Position numbers and translations under genes: made by a program
The notes under the pieces: model-generated
Database searches by the model: none
The model's input: the letters and a program-made list of their open reading frames with translations, nothing else
What the model was told of the DNA's origin: nothing
In this document: positions 1-7,264 of the stretch, piece by piece
How the letters are laid out: each line of letters starts with the position of its first letter
Numbering within the stretch: position 1 is the first letter of the stretch
Origin: JAADHG01 sp964418645
Lineage (GTDB): Bacteria; Bacteroidota; Bacteroidia; Flavobacteriales; Flavobacteriaceae
Length of the DNA stretch: 14,861 bases
NCBI GenBank assembly: GCA_964418645.1
Contig: CAYQME010000060.1
Location: 1 to 14,861, forward strand
Direction of reading: 5' to 3'

Positions 1-1580
1 TTACAGAAACCGTAAATAAGTTTGTCGAAGAAAAGATTCCATTAGATGCTGTAATCATCGATATTTATTGGTTTGGAAAAGACATTCAAGGACACATGGG
101 AAATTTAGAATTTTTAAAAGATTCGTTTCCCAACCCAAAACAAATGATTAAAGATTTTAAAGCTAAAGGCGTTAAAACAATTTTGGTTACTGAGCCTTTT
201 ATTTTGGCCACTTCAAAACGTTGGCAAGAAGCGGTTTCAAAAAATATTCTAGCTAAAGACTCATTAGGAAATCCGTTTACATTTGATTTTTATTTTGGTA
301 ATACTGGACTTGTGGATATTTATAATCCAAAAGGGAAAGATTGGTTTTGGAATATCTATAAAGAATTAGCAGATATTGGTGTAAAAGGAGTTTGGGGAGA
401 TTTAGGTGAACCTGAAGTACATCCTTCAGGATTATTACACAAAACTGGGACTGCTGATGAAATGCATAATATTTATGGTCATGATTGGGCACGTTTAGTT
501 TATGAAGGTTATATAAAAGAGTTTCCAAATGAACGACCATTTATTTTAATGCGTGCGGGTTATTCTGGTTCACAACGTTTCGGGATGATTCCTTGGTCAG
601 GAGATGTCAACCGAACTTGGGGCGGATTGAAGTCTCAACCCAAAATCGCATTACAAATGGCAATGCAAGGTTTGGGATATATGCATTCAGATCTTGGTGG
701 TTTTGCTGGTGCAAATCTCGATGACGAATTATACGCGCGTTGGTTACAATACGGTGTTTTTCAACCAATTTATAGACCACATGCACAAGAAGAAGTTCCT
801 GCAGAGCCAGTGTTTAGAGAGCCAAAAACCAAAGCTTTGGCAAAGCAATCTATAGAATTGCGATATAAATTACTACCTTATAATTACACATTGGCTTTTC
901 AAAATAATCAGACTGGAGCACCTTTAATGCGACCTTTATTTTTTGAAGAACCAAATAATAAAGCGTTGCAAACTAAAGTCATCTCTTATCTTTGGGGAAA
1001 TGATTTTTTAATTTCACCAATTCTTAATTCAGGTGTAACAAAAAAGGATGTATATTTCCCTAAAAACAATGTATGGTTCGATTTCTATACATATGAAAAG
1101 TTTGAAGGCGGACAAACCAAAACCGTTTCAGTTAAAGAGAATTCAATCCCAACTTTTGTAAGAGCAGGAGCATTTATCCCAATGGCAAAGTCTATGCAAA
1201 CAACTGATGAATACGATGCAAATAATCTAGAAGTACACTATTATTATGATGTTTCAGTTAAAGAAAGCCAAGGACAGTTGTATAATGATGATGGTGTAAC
1301 AGCAAATGCTTTTGAAAAGGGAAAATATGAGATTTTAAAGTTTAAAAGTAACATTGAGAAACGTTGGTTAGAGATTGACTTAGAAGCAAAAACTGGTGCA
1401 AATTATCAATCAAGAATAAAAAAAATAGAACTTGTTATTCATAATGTTAATTGGAAACCAAAGCGGATTAAATTAAATGGAATTAAAACAAGTTTTTTTA
1501 TTAATGAATCTGCAAAAACTATAACTAAGTTTTTATATTGGAATCCATCTAAAGAACTAGAATTAAAAATAAAACTTTAA
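1..1580 (+). CDS. GH31 alpha-glucosidase / 4-alpha-glucosyltransferase-like enzyme (5' end missing)
   Basis: Glycoside hydrolase family 31 enzyme acting on alpha-1,4-glucans or malto-oligosaccharides. The frame is already open at base 3, where translation gives typical GH31 barrel sequence (DAVIIDIYWFGKD), so the ATG at 96 is internal and the N-terminal domain lies outside the window. Counting from that internal Met, the nucleophile is D102 in WGDLGEPE, the acid/base is D170 in RFGMIPWSGD, and HSDLGGF lies at 197-203. A GH31 C-terminal beta domain follows (VRAGAFIPM) and then a probable DUF5110-like domain near 385-440. From memory, the GLGEPE-type nucleophile motif and the 68-residue gap between the two aspartates match Cellvibrio Agd31B, an oligosaccharide 4-alpha-glucosyltransferase, so transglycosylation is as likely as plain hydrolysis. 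Export cannot be judged without the N-terminus. The GH13 gene follows after 11 bp, so the two are almost certainly cotranscribed. Confidence 0.93.
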   Translation, partial: TETVNKFVEEKIPLDAVIIDIYWFGKDIQGHMGNLEFLKDSFPNPKQMIKDFKAKGVKTILVTEPFILATSKRWQEAVSKNILAKDSLGNPFTFDFYFGNTGLVDIYNPKGKDWFWNIYKELADIGVKGVWGDLGEPEVHPSGLLHKTGTADEMHNIYGHDWARLVYEGYIKEFPNERPFILMRAGYSGSQRFGMIPWSGDVNRTWGGLKSQPKIALQMAMQGLGYMHSDLGGFAGANLDDELYARWLQYGVFQPIYRPHAQEEVPAEPVFREPKTKALAKQSIELRYKLLPYNYTLAFQNNQTGAPLMRPLFFEEPNNKALQTKVISYLWGNDFLISPILNSGVTKKDVYFPKNNVWFDFYTYEKFEGGQTKTVSVKENSIPTFVRAGAFIPMAKSMQTTDEYDANNLEVHYYYDVSVKESQGQLYNDDGVTANAFEKGKYEILKFKSNIEKRWLEIDLEAKTGANYQSRIKKIELVIHNVNWKPKRIKLNGIKTSFFINESAKTITKFLYWNPSKELELKIKL

Positions 1581-1591
1581 AAAACAGTAGC

Positions 1592-3022
1592 ATGAAAAAA
1601 AGTATGTTAATAGTTATCACGCTCTTAGCTTTTGTGTCTTGTAAAACAGAACAAAAAGAAGAGGTGAAAGCTGCATATGAAGAAGTAAAAGAAATAGAGG
1701 CTGTTACTCCTGAAATGATGGAAACGGCTGTAATTTACGAGGCTAATATCCGTCAATATTCACCTGAAGGCACTTTTGCTGAATTCACTAAAGACATTCC
1801 ACAGTTAAAACAACTAGGTGTAAAAATTATTTGGTTGATGCCAATTTTTCCCATTTCTGAAACCAAACGAAAAGCAACAGGAGATAAATTTGCTAGTGAT
1901 ATTGAAGACCCAGAAGAACGCGAAAAATATCTAGGAAGTTATTATGCAGTTTCCGATTTTACAAAGGTAAATCCTGAGTTTGGGAACAAAGAAGATTTTA
2001 GGACTTTATTAAAAACTGCGCATGATAATGGTATTTATGTAATTCTGGATTGGGTACCAAATCACACTGGTTGGGATTATCCTTGGCTAAAAACCAATCC
2101 TGAGTTTTATACAAAAAATGCTAAAGGAGAAATTACAGACCCTTTAAATGATGATGGTTCATCTAAAGGTTGGACAGATACAGCTGATCTAAACTATGAT
2201 AATGAAGAACTACATAAAGCAATGATTGCAGATATGATGTATTGGGTAACCGAAGAAGATATTGATGGATTTAGATGTGATGTGGCAGGCTCTGTTCCTG
2301 TAAGCTTTTGGCAAGAAGCCATACCACAATTACGTGCTAAAAAAGACTTATTTATGTTAGCCGAAGCATGGGAACCAGAATTGCTCAAAGATAGTTTGTT
2401 TGATATGGCTTATGCTTGGGAAGGACACCATATTTTTAATGAGATTGCAAAAGGTAAACAAGGTGTAAAAGAGTGGGATAATTATATAAAGAAAATGTCT
2501 ACACAATATGAAGCTGATGATATCTTGATGAACTTTGTTACTAACCATGATGAAAATTCTTGGAATGGAACAGTTAAAGAACGTATGGGAAATGCATCGG
2601 AGATTATGACGGTTTTTAGTTATATAGTATCAGGAATGCCTTTAATTTATTCAGGACAAGAATACGATTTAAACCATAGATTAAAGTTTTTTGAAAAAGA
2701 TTCTATCCCAAAAACAAAAGGAAAAACTTGGACTTTATTAGAAAAACTTGGAAAACTAAAAAACACCACTCCTGCTTTAAATGGAGGAAAACAAGCAGCA
2801 GAATATAGCAGATTAACAACTAATAACGATGCTGTTTTAGTCTTGAAACGCAACAAAAAAGGAAATACAATTACTTTTATTGCGAATTTTTCAAATAAAG
2901 AACAAAGGTTTAATAATATAGTGCAAGGTAAATTTTTAGACTATATGATAAACAAAAACGTAGAATTTAAAGGCGGGATAATGATATTAAAACCTTGGGA
3001 ATACAAAATTTTAATAGATTAA
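1592..3022 (+). CDS. GH13 alpha-amylase-family lipoprotein
   Basis: Family GH13 glycosidase of 476 residues, probably cleaving alpha-1,4 bonds in starch oligosaccharides. A lipoprotein signal ends at C17 (LLAFVSC), followed by a Glu/Lys-rich tether to about residue 37, so the enzyme should be anchored in the periplasm or on the outer membrane. All four GH13 signature regions are present: DWVPNH at 153-158, GFRCDVA at 227-232 with nucleophile D230, EAW at 258-260 with acid/base E258, and TNHDEN at 317-322 with the transition-state residue D320. A short C-terminal beta domain starts near 395. No carbohydrate-binding module or T9SS sorting domain is visible. It lies 11 bp after the GH31 gene and ends just before a strong hairpin terminator, so it is the last gene of the operon. 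The exact specificity (amylase, neopullulanase or maltogenic) cannot be read from the sequence. Confidence 0.93.
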   Translation: MKKSMLIVITLLAFVSCKTEQKEEVKAAYEEVKEIEAVTPEMMETAVIYEANIRQYSPEGTFAEFTKDIPQLKQLGVKIIWLMPIFPISETKRKATGDKFASDIEDPEEREKYLGSYYAVSDFTKVNPEFGNKEDFRTLLKTAHDNGIYVILDWVPNHTGWDYPWLKTNPEFYTKNAKGEITDPLNDDGSSKGWTDTADLNYDNEELHKAMIADMMYWVTEEDIDGFRCDVAGSVPVSFWQEAIPQLRAKKDLFMLAEAWEPELLKDSLFDMAYAWEGHHIFNEIAKGKQGVKEWDNYIKKMSTQYEADDILMNFVTNHDENSWNGTVKERMGNASEIMTVFSYIVSGMPLIYSGQEYDLNHRLKFFEKDSIPKTKGKTWTLLEKLGKLKNTTPALNGGKQAAEYSRLTTNNDAVLVLKRNKKGNTITFIANFSNKEQRFNNIVQGKFLDYMINKNVEFKGGIMILKPWEYKILID

Positions 3023-3024
3023 AC

Positions 3025-3058
3025 AAAAAACGCCTCTCAATACTGAAAGGCGTTTTTT
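3025..3058. terminator. Bidirectional rho-independent terminator
   Basis: The arms at 3025-3035 (AAAAAACGCCT) and 3048-3058 (AGGCGTTTTTT) are a perfect 11-bp inverted repeat around a 12-nt loop. The A-tract and T-tract form part of the stem, so the hairpin reads as a terminator on both strands. It begins 3 bp after the GH13 stop codon and lies 17 bp beyond the stop of the convergent membrane-protein gene, which suits termination of both. Confidence 0.9.
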
Positions 3059-3074
3059 ATAATAAGTTATAAAG

Positions 3075-3482
3075 TTATTCACTAGAAGACGAAGACATTT
3101 TTCCATAAATTAAACTTGCTAAAACTCCCATGACAACAAATATTACAATATTAAGTATACCATTAACGATAGTGTCGTGCAAAGTCATTTGACCAAATGC
3201 AAGATCAAACCAACGTTCTCCAAATCCAATAAATATACCAGCCCATAACCCAAATTGTGCACCATGAGATAAGCTATGTCCTCCATCTGACAATTTAGAA
3301 TAAATAGTAGAGAAAGCAAACGCCAAAATTATACATGCAATTATTAAATGAAGTTGGTCAGGTGCGGTTTCATTAACATTCTCAAAAAGAGAAGATCCTA
3401 TGGTATCCCATAGTAAATTACCACCAAAATAAGCCCAAAGGGCTCCAACAATCGTCGAAATTAAATTTGATTTTGAAAACAT
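3075..3482 (-). CDS. Small four-helix membrane protein of unknown function
   Basis: A 135-residue hydrophobic protein with about four predicted transmembrane segments, near residues 7-32, 45-62, 74-96 and 104-126. The loops carry a short acidic stretch (FENVNETAPDQ), a Gly/His-rich loop (SDGGHSLSHGAQ) and a conserved-looking GERWFD. The C-terminus is a run of five serines and a Glu. The size and four-helix layout recall DUF1761-type membrane proteins, but the match is weak and I assign no function. The ATG at 3482 is the natural start. The gene is convergent with the GH13 gene and shares its terminator. It is divergent from the GAF-domain gene across 163 bp that contain a perfect palindrome, so the two divergent genes may share regulation. 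Confidence 0.75.
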   Translation of the reverse strand: MFSKSNLISTIVGALWAYFGGNLLWDTIGSSLFENVNETAPDQLHLIIACIILAFAFSTIYSKLSDGGHSLSHGAQFGLWAGIFIGFGERWFDLAFGQMTLHDTIVNGILNIVIFVVMGVLASLIYGKMSSSSSE

Positions 3483-3513
3483 AATTATTAATTTTTGTTA
3501 GTTATTTAATAGA

Positions 3514-3521
3514 TAAATATA
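3514..3521 (-). promoter_or_regulatory. Possible -7 box for the small membrane protein
   Basis: Read on the minus strand this is TATATTTA, one mismatch from the Bacteroidota -7 consensus TAnnTTTG, about 32 bp before the ATG at 3482. No convincing TTTG -33 box stands at the expected spacing, and the region is very AT-rich, so a chance match is quite possible. Confidence 0.25.
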
Positions 3522-3573
3522 GGTAAAAATCATAAATACATAAAAATATTGTTAAAATATTATGAACAATACA

Positions 3574-3598
3574 AAGTGTTATTAACTTAATAACACTT
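3574..3598. repeat. Perfect 25-bp palindrome, candidate operator
   Basis: The arms AAGTGTTATTAA (3574-3585) and TTAATAACACTT (3587-3598) are exact reverse complements around a single central C. The element lies between two divergent genes, 92 bp from the start of the membrane-protein gene and 47 bp from the start of the GAF-domain gene. No T-tract follows, so it is not a terminator. Its right arm falls about where the -33 region of the 3619-3626 promoter box would be. Such symmetry is typical of a dimeric regulator site. The regulator is unknown and the half-site does not match the CRP or FNR consensus. Confidence 0.6.
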
Positions 3599-3618
3599 CG
3601 ACTAAAAGATATTATTAG

Positions 3619-3626
3619 TAGTTTTG
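3619..3626 (+). promoter_or_regulatory. Candidate -7 box of the GAF-domain gene
   Basis: TAGTTTTG is an exact match to the Bacteroidota sigma-A -7 consensus TAnnTTTG, and it would give a leader of about 14 nt before the ATG at 3646. A second exact match, TAATTTTG, lies at 3636-3643, but it is so close to the ATG that a leaderless transcript would be needed. No clear TTTG -33 element is seen; the palindrome at 3574-3598 covers part of that region. Confidence 0.45.
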
Positions 3627-3645
3627 TAAACTAATTAATTTTGTA

Positions 3646-6018
3646 ATGATATCAAATAAACTATCTGAATCTCCAATGTTGTTTAAAATAAGTTTTAATA
3701 AACTTATTGAGCAATACGATGATATGTCTAAGGGCAATGATAAATCAAAAGCTATAAAGGCAAAAAGAGTTTTGGATGCACAAAAGCCTTTTCCAGAGTT
3801 AAGAGATGGGTTTACAGATTTTTCATTGCTTAAAACCTATCAAAAAGAGATAACAATTATTTTAGAAGATTTGTTTACTCAATTGCTTACTAAAAATGAG
3901 ATAAAAACAGCTTCAGTACCTTTTGAGGATATTATTTTTAATTCTTCTGAACGCTTTAAGAATATAGTTAAAACAGCTGGAGACGATTTTAAATTGAAAA
4001 TAAAAAATATGCCTGATGATGACAGGTATATTATTGCATGCACTACAATTTTGAATTTTTATTATGGATATAATTTAAATTTTAAGCGTCCTTTTTATTA
4101 CGAAATACCAGATGCTAATGGTATAATGCGTTTTTATAAAATATTATATAATGCCGATTTTACAGAGATTATACCTTCTAAAAATGCTCCTAAAATAACT
4201 GAAGAAGATTATTTTGAATTACTCGATAATTTTGAGAATATTGAGATTTGGAAGGAAAAATTTCCACCTAATAGTTACACTTTTAAAGGGTTTGTTATTT
4301 CTAATATTTTTGACGTTACAGCAGATCAATCCATCTCAAATATAAAATCGACATTAATAGATGAAAACAAACGGCAGGATGAAAAATTCATGGAAGGATT
4401 TCAGGAAATTTTTAGATCACTTTTAGGAATTAAGGATATAAAAGTTGGATTTTCAATTTACAATAAAGAAGACGATGTGTTTGAACGCGTTTATGGTGCA
4501 GGGATGAATAGTTACTTGCTAAATAATCTTGAAAATGCAAGCTGTTCAGATACGTTGTGTAATTGGTCTTATAATAGGCTTCTAAATAAGAAAAAATACT
4601 TTTCTGTATCAGATGTAGAAAAATCATTTAAGATATCAAAAGGGGAAGCACCTCATATAAAAGTACTGCATGAGCAAGGTATACAGAGTGCTATTTTTGC
4701 ACCAATAGCAAATGATGATGGACTTATGGGAATACTCGAAATTGTATCAGATAAGCCAAAAGTACTTAATAGCATTAATGCGAATAAATTAGTAGATGTA
4801 ATGCCATTTATTGTTTCAGCAGTCGAGCGCTCTAAAAATGATGAGGAAAATTTAATTGAAGCTATTATTCAAAAGGAGTGTACATCAATACATCCAAGTG
4901 TACACTGGAAATTTAAAAAAGAGGCAAAGCATTTTATTATTGAACAATTAAAAGGCAATCAAGCATCTTTTAAAAAGATTTCCTTTAATGATGTGTATCC
5001 GTTATATGGTCAAATAGATATAAAAGGATCTTCTGAGGCTAGGAATAATGCCACTCAATTAGATTTGAGTTTGCAGTTAAATACGGCAAAGACTATTGTA
5101 GAGAATGTTCTTAATTTTGAATCACTTCCAATTTATGAACAAGTTATTTTTCAGATAAATAATTTCTTAAAAGGATTGAAAAATCATTTTCAAGTAGATA
5201 GCGAACAGCAAATCACAGAGTTTTTTAAACAAGAAATCACACCATTGTTTCAGCATATGATAAAATATGGTAAAGCTGCAAAAGAAATAGAATCATATTT
5301 TGAAACTATTGATTCTAAATTAGAGATGATTTATAGTAATAGAAAAAATTATGACGATACAGTTATGCTCATTAATAAAAGGATGGCTGCATTGTTGGAT
5401 GCTAAGCAAATTGAAGCCCAAAAAATGTATCCACACTTTTTTGAGCGTTTTAAAACAGACGGTGTTGAGCACAATATGTACATAGGAGAATCTATTACTA
5501 AGGAAGAAAGTTTCAACCCTATTTATTTATATAATTTAAGGTTGTGGCAACTTCAGGTGATGTGCGAAATGGAAAATGAATACTATCAAATGCAACACGA
5601 TTTTCCAATTGCATTAGATGTGGCTTCAATGATTTTAGTGTTTAATCAATCCTTATCAATTAGTTTTAGGATGGATGAAAAACAATTTGATGTAGATGGT
5701 ACTTATAATGCACGATACGAAATTGTAAAAAAACGTGTTGACAAAGCCTATATTAAAGGAACAAAAGAACGCGTTACACAAAAAGGAAAGATAAGCATAG
5801 TCTATTCTCAAAAGGAAGATGAAAGAGAATATTTAAGATATATTAAATTTTTGCAATCAAAACGTTATCTCGATACAGATATTGAAATTGTTGAACTGCA
5901 GGATTTGCAAGCTGTAACAGGATTAAAAGCAATACGAGTTAGTGTATTATATCATAAAAATAAAGATGATAAAGCATTCTATACTTATGATGATTTAATG
6001 AAAGAAATTAAAGCTTAG
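3646..6018 (+). CDS. Large GAF-domain protein of unknown function
   Basis: A 790-residue, probably cytoplasmic protein with no signal peptide or membrane segment. Residues 1-235 form an N-terminal region I do not recognise. A GAF domain fits 240-395, with FKISKGEAPH, SAIFAPI and a GLMGILEIVSD strand. A mainly helical C-terminal half follows, with the motif YGQIDIKGSSEARN at 454-467 and a possible coiled coil at 540-600. I know this overall layout from Bacteroidota proteins annotated only as GAF-domain proteins. There is no histidine kinase, GGDEF, HD or helix-turn-helix domain, so it would be a stand-alone sensor or scaffold binding a small ligand, possibly a cyclic nucleotide. The ATG at 3646 was chosen because it follows TAnnTTTG boxes; Met11 is an alternative. 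Its stop codon directly abuts the stop of the convergent HD-PycTM gene. Confidence 0.8.
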   Translation: MISNKLSESPMLFKISFNKLIEQYDDMSKGNDKSKAIKAKRVLDAQKPFPELRDGFTDFSLLKTYQKEITIILEDLFTQLLTKNEIKTASVPFEDIIFNSSERFKNIVKTAGDDFKLKIKNMPDDDRYIIACTTILNFYYGYNLNFKRPFYYEIPDANGIMRFYKILYNADFTEIIPSKNAPKITEEDYFELLDNFENIEIWKEKFPPNSYTFKGFVISNIFDVTADQSISNIKSTLIDENKRQDEKFMEGFQEIFRSLLGIKDIKVGFSIYNKEDDVFERVYGAGMNSYLLNNLENASCSDTLCNWSYNRLLNKKKYFSVSDVEKSFKISKGEAPHIKVLHEQGIQSAIFAPIANDDGLMGILEIVSDKPKVLNSINANKLVDVMPFIVSAVERSKNDEENLIEAIIQKECTSIHPSVHWKFKKEAKHFIIEQLKGNQASFKKISFNDVYPLYGQIDIKGSSEARNNATQLDLSLQLNTAKTIVENVLNFESLPIYEQVIFQINNFLKGLKNHFQVDSEQQITEFFKQEITPLFQHMIKYGKAAKEIESYFETIDSKLEMIYSNRKNYDDTVMLINKRMAALLDAKQIEAQKMYPHFFERFKTDGVEHNMYIGESITKEESFNPIYLYNLRLWQLQVMCEMENEYYQMQHDFPIALDVASMILVFNQSLSISFRMDEKQFDVDGTYNARYEIVKKRVDKAYIKGTKERVTQKGKISIVYSQKEDEREYLRYIKFLQSKRYLDTDIEIVELQDLQAVTGLKAIRVSVLYHKNKDDKAFYTYDDLMKEIKA

Positions 6019-7215
6019 TTATATTCCTGAAAAATAAAATGCAGCACCATAAGCAAACACACTAATTATAATACCTACAATAAAAACAAAATAGGTAGTA
6101 CGTAAAATTTTGTACTTTTTATCCAAAACTTTCCCAAGAAAATAAAGATCTTTTTTCATTGAAGAATAAAGGTAATCTCTGTCTTTCATCATTTCTCCCA
6201 TTGCCCATTCAAAATCATCTAAACTCATTTTATGAAAATTTCCAAAAAATAAAAGGTTTACTTTTTTATTTGCAACATCATCTTTAGTAAATTTTCCACT
6301 AGTTACATTTGGTCGTGTTGCCAATACAGATAAAACAATAGAAGCAACAGTAAATAACACAAAAATTACAGTTGGTAAAATGAGATAACTATTAGATGGA
6401 TTGTCAAGTTTAGATACTAAATTAGACAATACTAGAGATACAATAATGGCATTCACTGATAATAAAATATTAGCCTTAGTATCAGCAATGTTACTTAAAG
6501 TTATATGGTTTTTTAACGTTACTCTAAACATGGTTTCAATACCACGCTCAGGTAATTTAGCTTTACTTTTCTTTAGCGCTAATTCTTCGTCTTTCTTTTT
6601 GCTTTTCTTTTCTTCTTGTTTTTGTTTTTTTAGAATTTTGAAGAGACTCGCTAAATTTTTATCTTTAGTTTGTTGCCAATTTTCTAAGGCATAATCTGTG
6701 TAAAATCTGTGGTGTTGTGTGAAAAAAGTAATATTTTCTTGAGTCCATTCTGTATCAGTAAATGTTTTTTGTCCTAATTGTTCCCATTCCTCACGTAATA
6801 AATCACAAATCTCGATATAACCTTTTTTTCCAAAATGTGAATTATCAGCATCATTCAATATTTTTTTAAGATGTGTTTGAGGTTCGTAACCCATTTCAGT
6901 AGATAAAATTAAGTTTGCTACGCTAGCAATTCTATCTTCATCTCTAACATTTTCTTTAAAAAATGCTTTCATTATAGCAACACTACTTTCTTCATGATTT
7001 TCACAACCTTTAGTGTAACCAACATCATGGAACCAAGCGGCAATTAATAAATTCTCAGCATCAACTCCAGAAATGTGTTCGCCTTCAATAAGTTCTTTTG
7101 TACTTTTCACAACACGAAGTGTATGGCTTAAATTGTGATATATAAAAGTATGAGGCAATTCAGTTCTTAGTAAAGAAGATACATGTTTTTCGACTACTAT
7201 TAAAAGATTTTCCAT
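6019..7215 (-). CDS. HD-domain phosphohydrolase fused to a Pycsar membrane effector (PycTM) domain
   Basis: A 398-residue two-part protein. Residues 20-190 are an HD domain with putative metal ligands in YHNLSHT (H27, H31), FHDVGY (H63, D64), NHEESS (H74) and NDADNSHFG (D122, D124). A Lys/Glu-rich linker covers about 192-222. Residues 225-398 match the PycTM family (DUF5706): DTKANILLSVN starting at D245 leads into TM1 (about 249-267), TM2 lies at 277-299, the conserved FFGNF motif at 323-327, and a last helix at 372-396. In Pycsar antiphage systems the PycTM effector responds to cCMP or cUMP and impairs the inner membrane. The HD part could hydrolyse a nucleotide or nucleotide second messenger. 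No uridylate or cytidylate cyclase is encoded here, so a complete Pycsar system is not supported. It is divergent from the 7265 gene across 49 bp. Confidence 0.88.
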   Translation of the reverse strand: MENLLIVVEKHVSSLLRTELPHTFIYHNLSHTLRVVKSTKELIEGEHISGVDAENLLIAAWFHDVGYTKGCENHEESSVAIMKAFFKENVRDEDRIASVANLILSTEMGYEPQTHLKKILNDADNSHFGKKGYIEICDLLREEWEQLGQKTFTDTEWTQENITFFTQHHRFYTDYALENWQQTKDKNLASLFKILKKQKQEEKKSKKKDEELALKKSKAKLPERGIETMFRVTLKNHITLSNIADTKANILLSVNAIIVSLVLSNLVSKLDNPSNSYLILPTVIFVLFTVASIVLSVLATRPNVTSGKFTKDDVANKKVNLLFFGNFHKMSLDDFEWAMGEMMKDRDYLYSSMKKDLYFLGKVLDKKYKILRTTYFVFIVGIIISVFAYGAAFYFSGI

Positions 7216-7241
7216 TTAATTTAAAAGAATTATTTTTACTA

Positions 7242-7262
7242 AAATAGTTAATTAATCTATTT
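7242..7262. repeat. Imperfect AT-rich palindrome in a divergent promoter region
   Basis: AAATAG (7242-7247) and CTATTT (7257-7262) flank a 9-bp centre containing the palindrome TTAATTAA. The element fills much of the 49-bp gap between the HD-PycTM gene and the metallophosphoesterase/Omp85 gene, and ends 2 bp before the ATG at 7265. It could be a shared operator, but inverted repeats arise easily in sequence this AT-rich. Confidence 0.3.
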
Positions 7263-7264
7263 CT

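Noticed and set aside
96..98. ATG at 96 as the true start of the GH31 gene
   Set aside because: The frame stays open to the window edge and encodes conserved GH31 barrel sequence upstream, so this Met is internal.
277..540. Antisense open frame within the GH31 gene
   Set aside because: It lies opposite a clearly conserved enzyme and has no recognisable domain. The same applies to the short open frames opposite or within the GH13, GAF, HD-PycTM, surface-protein, thioesterase and lipoprotein genes.
6580..6640. T-rich run as a terminator or regulatory tract
   Set aside because: It lies in the HD-PycTM coding region, where it encodes the Lys/Glu-rich linker, and has no hairpin.
6019..7215. A complete Pycsar antiphage operon
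   Set aside because: Only the effector-type domain is present. No pyrimidine nucleotide cyclase is encoded in the window, the neighbours look like core genes, and there are no other defence or mobility genes.
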